From Thermoproteota archaeon (lineage in GTDB: Archaea; Korarchaeota; Korarchaeia; Korarchaeales; Korarchaeaceae): 29,055 nucleotides of DNA. The position numbers were made by a program, and so were the translations under genes. The notes beneath the pieces are model-generated. The model searched no databases and had not been told where the DNA came from. It saw only the letters and a list, made by a program, of their open reading frames with translations. The stretch spans positions 1-29,055 of the forward strand of contig QMVZ01000006.1 of assembly GCA_003661365.1 (NCBI GenBank). Reading direction: 5' to 3'. This document shows positions 24,602 to 29,055 of the stretch, piece after piece (the stretch's first letter is position 1; each line of letters opens with the position of its first letter).

Positions 24602-24615
24602 CCAATTTAATTTTC
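24602..24615. promoter_or_regulatory. symmetric TATA element shared by two divergent genes
   Basis: CCAATTTAATTTTC contains the near-palindrome AATTTAATT (24604-24612). It is centred 27 bp before the nucleotidyltransferase ATG on the minus strand and 36 bp before the NcsA-like ATG on the plus strand. It is the only A/T-rich core in the 62-bp gap. Confidence 0.45.
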
Positions 24616-24643
24616 TTGTTAGAAATGTTTCATGGGGTAACTA

Positions 24644-25345
24644 ATGTTATGCACAGTTTGCAAAGAGAGAGAAGCCATTTTCTTCAGAAAGTACTCTGGA
24701 GAATACCTCTGTCTTCAATGCCTCAGGAAATCGCTTGAGAAGAGACTCAGACAGGCAGTTGGAAAGTATTCTCTCCTCAAAGAAGACGATAACATACTAC
24801 TGGTTCTCCCAGGACTTGAAACAGAAAAACCCGCGGTGGAGATCTTCTTAGACATGGAAAGGAACTTTCCAGGCGTCCTCATTTCTTGCTTAGCTCTCAG
24901 CAAGGACTCCATAGAAATTGCCACGGAATTTGGACTTCATTTGGAGAAAAACAGCGTAATAACCCCTTTAACTAGGTGGGACTTAATTGTAGAAGCTTCT
25001 AAATACGCGATTCAAATATCAGAAAGCAGAAACTTTACAAAAATAGTAATTCCTCTTTTCCTTGATGATGCAATTGGTCTATTTTTGCTAGGAGCCTTGA
25101 AAAATTACCCACCTGCATGGGTGATAAATGGGAGAGTTTTACTTGGAGATCAAACAACAGAACCTCCCATAGTAACGCCCTTCTTCCGTATACCAACGGA
25201 GGAAGTATTGCTTCTCATAGGAAAGGAGTGGCGGCCAAGTGATAAATTACTTCAAAGCATAAGAGAACTAGAAATTGAGTTTCCGGGCTCAAGATTCAAT
25301 ATATTGAATTCTTATCATAACCTCTTCCTAGGGAAGAACAGATAA
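24644..25345 (+). CDS. NcsA/Ctu1-like zinc-finger protein lacking the PP-loop
   Basis: The N-terminus, MLCTVCKEREAIFFRKYSG with Cys3/6/23/26 and a following helix and KYSLLKEDDNILL, matches the start of tRNA 2-thiolation ATPases (NcsA/Ncs6/Ctu1/TtuA). In those enzymes the next element is SGGKDS; here it is LPGLET (55-60), so the ATP-pyrophosphatase P-loop is gone. Later parts still echo the family: IPLFLDDAIGLFLLGALKN corresponds to GHNLDDxAxTxLxNLLRG, and TPFFRIPTEEVLLLIG to KPLRxxxEKEVxxYA. At 233 aa it is shorter than the usual 300 or so. Likely a diverged, non-catalytic paralogue. GGGGT precedes the ATG. Confidence 0.8.
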   Translation: MLCTVCKEREAIFFRKYSGEYLCLQCLRKSLEKRLRQAVGKYSLLKEDDNILLVLPGLETEKPAVEIFLDMERNFPGVLISCLALSKDSIEIATEFGLHLEKNSVITPLTRWDLIVEASKYAIQISESRNFTKIVIPLFLDDAIGLFLLGALKNYPPAWVINGRVLLGDQTTEPPIVTPFFRIPTEEVLLLIGKEWRPSDKLLQSIRELEIEFPGSRFNILNSYHNLFLGKNR

Positions 25346-25390
25346 TAAGAGATAAAGAAGCGCTCAGCATCAGGAACGGTGACTTTTTAC

Positions 25391-25495
25391 ATGGATCAGA
25401 AGAGCTCGAATTTAATAGAGAATGAATTTAGTATAGAAAATTTGCCTCTTAAGGCGCAGAAGGCTTTATTTCTGAATAAGATTCAATTGATTTAA
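25391..25495 (+). CDS. candidate 34-aa microprotein
   Basis: ORF of 34 codons in the 225-bp gap between the NcsA-like gene and eS26. A GGTGA at 25379-25383 stands 7 nt before the ATG, an ideal archaeal ribosome site. The product starts MDQKSSNLIENEF and ends LNKIQLI; it has no recognisable domain. Chance occurrence is possible, so this is a weak call. Confidence 0.28.
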   Translation: MDQKSSNLIENEFSIENLPLKAQKALFLNKIQLI

Positions 25496-25533
25496 TTTTG
25501 AGTGAACGTAGGGTGTTATCTAAATTGGTGGCA

Positions 25534-25545
25534 TTCTTTTTATAG
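25534..25545 (+). promoter_or_regulatory. TATA promoter of eS26
   Basis: TTTTTATAG at about 25536-25544 is centred about 31 nt before ATG 25571, giving a predicted leader of about 6 nt. This also rules out the longer reading frame from 25502. Confidence 0.55.
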
Positions 25546-25570
25546 ATCCTCTCTTCAATGGGTTATTGAA

Positions 25571-25903
25571 ATGCCTAAGAAGAGAAGAAACAGAGGTCGA
25601 AGGCTTAGTGGTGCAGGACATGAGGGCCTAGTCCAGTGTTCACTGTGTGGAGCGTCTATACCAGCAGACAAAGCAATTAAAGAGACAAGGTGGGTTTCAC
25701 CCATAAGAGGTCAAATTTCTTCTGAATTAGAGAAGCAGGGAACCTATGTGTCAAAGAAACCCGTAACTAGATATTATTGCGTAAGCTGTGCTATACACAG
25801 GGGCATTGTTAGACCTAGAGCTGAGGAAGATAGGAAGCTGTCTCGTATGCCAAGACCTCAAAAAGGAATTCCGCTAAAATTCTTGAAGAAACAAATAGTT
25901 TAA
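25571..25903 (+). CDS. rps26e: small-subunit ribosomal protein eS26
   Basis: Zinc-binding 30S protein at the mRNA exit channel. MPKKRRNRGR start, zinc ligands Cys23/26 and Cys70/73 (YYCVSCAIHRGIVR), and RPQKGIP near the end. 110 aa. The frame extends upstream to 25502, but ATG 25571 gives the family-standard N-terminus and fits the TATA box. eS26 is found in TACK and Asgard archaea and eukaryotes and is missing from most Euryarchaeota, so it is a useful lineage marker here. Confidence 0.95.
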   Translation: MPKKRRNRGRRLSGAGHEGLVQCSLCGASIPADKAIKETRWVSPIRGQISSELEKQGTYVSKKPVTRYYCVSCAIHRGIVRPRAEEDRKLSRMPRPQKGIPLKFLKKQIV

Positions 25904-26043
25904 GAGGAAATTTCAATTCAAATAAGTTAAAATAGTTACTTATATTGCTTTTTGATTTGTCTAAGGGAATTTAATTACTTACTATCACTTAGTATGGTCT
26001 AAACATTAACATCAAAGCTTCTTCTTGTACTTGCCAGCCCCTA

Positions 26044-27279
26044 TTATGTCTTAGATAGTATAAACCTCCTGATTCTTTCCATTCCTTCCTTTAAGAGCTC
26101 CTGGTCTTCAACAACTGGAGCAAATGAAAGTCTAACCCATCCCTCCATGCCGAAATCGATTCCTGGAGCTAAAGCAACTTGCCACTCATCCAACAGTTGA
26201 GATACAAATTTCTTCGAACTAGCCATGATACCTCTAATATCAAAAAATACATAGAATCCTCCTGAGGGGCGTAGATATTGGATATTTGGAGTTTTGCTTA
26301 ATTCATCACATACCAATGAGGCCACCTTTTGATATTTCTTTGGAGTCTTCTCTAACAGGAAATCTTGTAACTCTTCTATGACGCCATCTTTACTTAGCAT
26401 TCTAACAAATGCTAACTGTTGAGGATGGGCAGGACATAAAGTCATGGCCTGCTGAATAGTTTCGATAGCCCTCAAGAGAGAGGGATCTGCCACTAGATAT
26501 CCCATTCTCCATCCTGGAACCCTGAGTTCTTTTGAAAGAGTTACAATCCATACCTCATTTTCTCTACGAGGCCTAGATAGATAAGAGGGAACCTCACCCT
26601 CATAATGAAATGCTCTATAAGCTACATCAATAGCCACGAGTATACCTCTTTCGGAAGCAATGTCTACTACGCCGTCTAACACCCTCTCGTCGAAAACCTG
26701 GCCATCTGGATTTCCCGGAGTCACTAACAAGATGAGCTTTGTCTTATCTGTTATCAAACTCTGGAGCTCATCCAAATCTGGGATAAATTTCCCGTTCTTT
26801 ATCGTTTGCCACCTTTTTATATTGACCCCAAGCCTACCTATGATCTCTATTTGCCTTGTGTAATTTAGATAACAAGGATTTGTTATGATGATTTCATCTC
26901 CTGGATCTAATATTGAAAAGAAGAGACCGGCAGCCAAATCTGTGGATCCAAGTCCACTAAGAAGTTCTGACTCCTCGACTTCTCTTCCAAATATCTCCCT
27001 TTCATAGACTACCAGAGCCTCTAAATAGTCTGGGTCTCCTCTTGTAGGCGGATATCTGGCTGCAAGCATGAAATCCTCTTTGTCTTCCATAACTTCAATG
27101 AGTGCTCTTCTAAGAGGCTCAGGAGGGGAGTCTTGAGGCCATCCTCCTCCAAAATAAATTAGGCGCCTTGGGTATTTCTCTGGATGTTTTCTGAAATCAG
27201 CAACCACGTTCATAATTTCCCTGATCGAGCTAGGATTCTCTAGTGCATATCTGGCAACTTGCGAAATAAGAGACTTCAT
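26044..27279 (-). CDS. PLP-dependent aminotransferase, class I/II
   Basis: Fold-type I aminotransferase of the aspartate/aromatic group. The PLP lysine is Lys250 in SKELRVPGWRMGY. Other landmarks: GLGSTDLAAGLFFSILDPGDEI (phosphate-binding start), TPGNPDGQVF (substrate/PLP Asn) and the C-terminal carboxylate-binding Arg in EGWVRLSFAP. 411 aa is normal. GGTGAGAC stands right before ATG 27279, with a TATA core at 27310-27319. The substrate cannot be read from sequence; a link to aryl-pyruvate supply for IorAB is conceivable but not adjacent. Confidence 0.92.
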   Translation of the reverse strand: MKSLISQVARYALENPSSIREIMNVVADFRKHPEKYPRRLIYFGGGWPQDSPPEPLRRALIEVMEDKEDFMLAARYPPTRGDPDYLEALVVYEREIFGREVEESELLSGLGSTDLAAGLFFSILDPGDEIIITNPCYLNYTRQIEIIGRLGVNIKRWQTIKNGKFIPDLDELQSLITDKTKLILLVTPGNPDGQVFDERVLDGVVDIASERGILVAIDVAYRAFHYEGEVPSYLSRPRRENEVWIVTLSKELRVPGWRMGYLVADPSLLRAIETIQQAMTLCPAHPQQLAFVRMLSKDGVIEELQDFLLEKTPKKYQKVASLVCDELSKTPNIQYLRPSGGFYVFFDIRGIMASSKKFVSQLLDEWQVALAPGIDFGMEGWVRLSFAPVVEDQELLKEGMERIRRFILSKT

Positions 27280-27333
27280 GTCTCACCGGCAACTTCAAGT
27301 TTTCTGAATGTTAAAAGAATTTCCAATAAGAAA

Positions 27334-27463
27334 GGGGGTTAGCAGCTTCCGTGTTTCCCGAGCCCTTGCGGAGCTCAGTACTCCACGGAACGCGGCCTGG
27401 CTTAACTTCCGGGTTCGGAATGGGCCCGGGTGTGTCCCAGGCCGCTATGGCCGCCCAACCCCC
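27334..27463 (-). rRNA. rrf: 5S ribosomal RNA
   Basis: The minus strand begins GGGGGTTGGGCGGCC and ends GCTAACCCCC, whose ends pair as helix I. The internal CCATTCCGAACCCGGAAGTTAAGCC is the universally conserved 5S loop B/C region. About 130 nt. It stands alone, not linked to 16S/23S in this window, as is common in TACK archaea. The ends are set by helix I and by the promoter distance, so they may shift by a few bases. Confidence 0.95.
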
Positions 27464-27483
27464 AACATTCGTGTATTGACACG

Positions 27484-27496
27484 CCTATTTAAAAGT
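27484..27496 (-). promoter_or_regulatory. TATA promoter of 5S rRNA
   Basis: On the minus strand CTTTTAAATAG (27485-27495) is centred about 26 bp before the 5S 5' end, with near-ideal sequence and spacing for archaeal TBP/TFB. Confidence 0.7.
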
Positions 27497-27525
27497 TTAA
27501 TTCAGGACAAAATGCTTTGACCGTG

Positions 27526-27568
27526 GATCTTAAATATGATCTCAAACTGTGCTTAGCTGAGTCGGTGA
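27526..27568 (+). promoter_or_regulatory. promoter and ribosome site of ileS
   Basis: ATCTTAAATATG (27528-27539) gives a TATA core with a predicted start near 27558. GGTGA at 27563-27567 lies 6 nt before ATG 27574. The gene thus has a short leader with a Shine-Dalgarno site. Confidence 0.55.
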
Positions 27569-27573
27569 ATTAA

Positions 27574-29055
27574 ATGGCTAGAGTACGGCTTCTCGCGGAT
27601 AGACAATATGATCCGACCACGTTTGAAGAGGAAATACTGAAATTTTGGCTTGAAGAGAGGATATACGAAAGGATAAGGCAAATGAGGAAAGAAGGCAAAA
27701 AATTCTACTTTTTAGATGGTCCCCCTTACCCATCAAGCGAGGAGCCACACCCTGGAACGGCTTGGAACAAAATACTCAAGGACATAATCATCAGATATTT
27801 CAGATCTATTGGAATGAACGTGAATGATAGACCTGGATGGGATACTCATGGGCTACCAATTGAAGTGCTAACCGAAAAATCTCTAGGCATAGGTAGAAAG
27901 AATGAGATCAAGGAATATGGGGTCTCTTACTTCATCTCGAAGTGCAAAGAGCTTGCCATACATAATCTCAAGGCTATGACGGAAATGTTTAAACAGCTAG
28001 GAGTTTCGATGAACTGGGACAATCCCTATCTAACTTTTGAAAACGATTACATAGAGAGCATATGGTGGTCTATAAAGGAGATTTGGAAAAAAGGAAGGAT
28101 ACGATTAGGCCTGAAAGTGGTTCATTGGTGTCCAAGATGCGAAACAGTGTTAGCAGACTATGAACTTAATGAATACAAAGAACTAGCAGATCCTTCAATA
28201 TATGTTAAGTTCAAAGTTCTAGGAGAGGAGAATGAAAGCATTCTGATATGGACTACAACACCTTGGACTCTCCCTGGAAATGTTGCAGTAATGGTTAATC
28301 CAGAATTTCAATACGCCAAGGTCAGAGTTGGAGGTGAATATCTGATACTGGCTGCCGAATTAGTGGATAAGGTTTTCGAAGAGATAGGCATAGAAGATTA
28401 CGAGGTAATTGAGACTTTCCGTGGATCTGAACTTGAAGGGCTAAGATACGAACACCCTCTGGCTGAATTAGTCCCAATTCAGAAGGATGTAGAGCATAAA
28501 GTAGTTCTCTCTACAAAATACGTAACTCTTGAAGAAGGAACAGGATGCGTACATGCTGCTCCGGGCCATGGTGAGGAGGACTTTGAAGTCTGTCACCTTA
28601 GCTATGGGATGCCAGTTCTGTCTCCAGTAAACGATCAAGGCGTATTTACCGATGAAGCCGGGAAGTACAAAGGACTAGAGGTTAGAAAGGCAAATGACAT
28701 CATAATTTCTGATTTAAAGGACAGAGGAAGCCTTTTGTGGTCTGGGAAAATCGTGCACAAGTACCCTATATGCTGGAGATGTAAGACCCCGTTAATCATG
28801 AGGGCAACGGATCAATGGTTCATAAGGTTAGAAGACCTAAGATCGAAGCTTATAGATGAGTGCATGAAAGCTAAATGGCTCCCCTCGTGGGCAGGAGAGA
28901 GAAGGTTCAAGAACTGGCTTATGGAGGCTAGGGACTGGATCATATCAAGACAGCGCTTCTGGGGAACTCCAATACCTATATGGCGCTGTAATTCTTGTGG
29001 AAAAATAGAAGTCTTGGGGTCAAAGAAGGAACTTGAGGAAAAAACGGGCAAAAGC
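27574..29055 (+). CDS. ileS: isoleucyl-tRNA synthetase, N-terminal part (cut by window end)
   Basis: Charges tRNA(Ile). The first 494 codons are in the window, open to its last base. Visible: FLDGPPYPSSEEPHPGTAWNK, where HPGT (59-62) stands for the HIGH motif; WDTHGLPIE; the zinc segment HWCPRCETVLADYE; the CP1 editing domain entry IWTTTPWTLPGN; and CWRCKTPLIMRATDQWF, which is typical of IleRS and separates it from ValRS and LeuRS. The KMSKS motif and anticodon domain lie beyond the window. HxGT instead of HxGH is known in archaeal IleRS. Confidence 0.94.
   Translation, partial: MARVRLLADRQYDPTTFEEEILKFWLEERIYERIRQMRKEGKKFYFLDGPPYPSSEEPHPGTAWNKILKDIIIRYFRSIGMNVNDRPGWDTHGLPIEVLTEKSLGIGRKNEIKEYGVSYFISKCKELAIHNLKAMTEMFKQLGVSMNWDNPYLTFENDYIESIWWSIKEIWKKGRIRLGLKVVHWCPRCETVLADYELNEYKELADPSIYVKFKVLGEENESILIWTTTPWTLPGNVAVMVNPEFQYAKVRVGGEYLILAAELVDKVFEEIGIEDYEVIETFRGSELEGLRYEHPLAELVPIQKDVEHKVVLSTKYVTLEEGTGCVHAAPGHGEEDFEVCHLSYGMPVLSPVNDQGVFTDEAGKYKGLEVRKANDIIISDLKDRGSLLWSGKIVHKYPICWRCKTPLIMRATDQWFIRLEDLRSKLIDECMKAKWLPSWAGERRFKNWLMEARDWIISRQRFWGTPIPIWRCNSCGKIEVLGSKKELEEKTGKS

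Noticed and set aside
24325..24738. 137-codon plus-strand ORF across the nucleotidyltransferase start and the NcsA-like gene
   Set aside because: It runs antisense through the catalytic motif of the nucleotidyltransferase and through the shared promoter; both flanking genes are better supported.
24644..25345. frameshifted NcsA pseudogene
   Set aside because: The frame is uninterrupted with plausible start signals, and the expected SGGKDS is not found in the other forward frames nearby; divergence rather than a frameshift explains it.
25360..25400. box C/D-like elements on the minus strand (CTGATG, CTGA)
   Set aside because: C box does not fit RUGAUGA and box spacing is wrong.
27308..27520. 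70-codon plus-strand ORF over the 5S rRNA locus
   Set aside because: The sequence is the complement of 5S rRNA with a clear minus-strand promoter; the ORF is incidental.
1..29055. CRISPR arrays, insertion sequences, integrase sites or inteins
   Set aside because: No regularly spaced repeats, transposase genes, terminal inverted repeats, or intein insertions in polB or other genes were seen.

Overview
The window is archaeal. It carries GatD/GatE, B-family DNA polymerase, archaeal DnaG, Pelota, uS3/uL22/uL29/uS17, Rpp29 (Pop4), eS17, eS26, an archaeal-type IleRS and the HMG-CoA synthase/thiolase/DUF35 trio. Most genes have an A/T-rich TATA element about 25 bp before a start codon, with leaderless or very short leaders. 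eS26, which most Euryarchaeota lack, and a crenarchaeal-looking PolB point to the TACK side of the archaea. A thermophilic, anaerobic korarchaeal or related lineage is my best guess, inferred from gene content only. Coding density is very high and there is no mobile element, CRISPR array or phage block.

Layout. (1) 117-5274 (+): one tightly coupled transcription unit, iorA-iorB-HMG-CoA synthase-thiolase-DUF35. It joins aryl-pyruvate oxidation (ferredoxin-reducing, acyl-CoA forming) to the first two steps of the mevalonate pathway. (2) 5328-8578 (+): gatD-gatE, Gln-tRNA formation by transamidation. (3) 8569-11073 (-): replicative-type PolB, divergent from a secreted, membrane-anchored protein of unknown function (11185-12147). 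(4) 12448-14443 (+): a detached piece of the ribosomal protein superoperon, uL22-uS3-uL29-Rpp29-uS17, cut off on both sides. (5) 14457-19452: gcvT (-), a divergent GlcD-like flavoprotein and Fe-S partner (+), then a convergent nucleotide-sugar dehydrogenase (-). (6) 19612-23521: eS17 (-), a prenyl diphosphate synthase (+), a structured RNA that I read as an H/ACA guide RNA with its own promoter, dnaG and pelota. (7) 23529-25903: a small two-helix membrane protein and a nucleotidyltransferase (-), a divergent NcsA/Ctu1-like protein without the PP-loop, a candidate microprotein, and eS26 (+). (8) 26044-29055: an aminotransferase (-), 5S rRNA (-) with a clear promoter, and the first 494 codons of IleRS (+), cut by the window end.

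The most interesting items are the H/ACA-like RNA at about 21131-21213, the PP-loop-less NcsA-like protein, the VirB2/CedA1-like membrane protein, the prenyl synthase whose chain-length position predicts a product longer than C20, the 53-bp uS3/uL29 overlap, and two divergent gene pairs that appear to share a single symmetric TATA element. I see no single block that is clearly a new multi-gene system.
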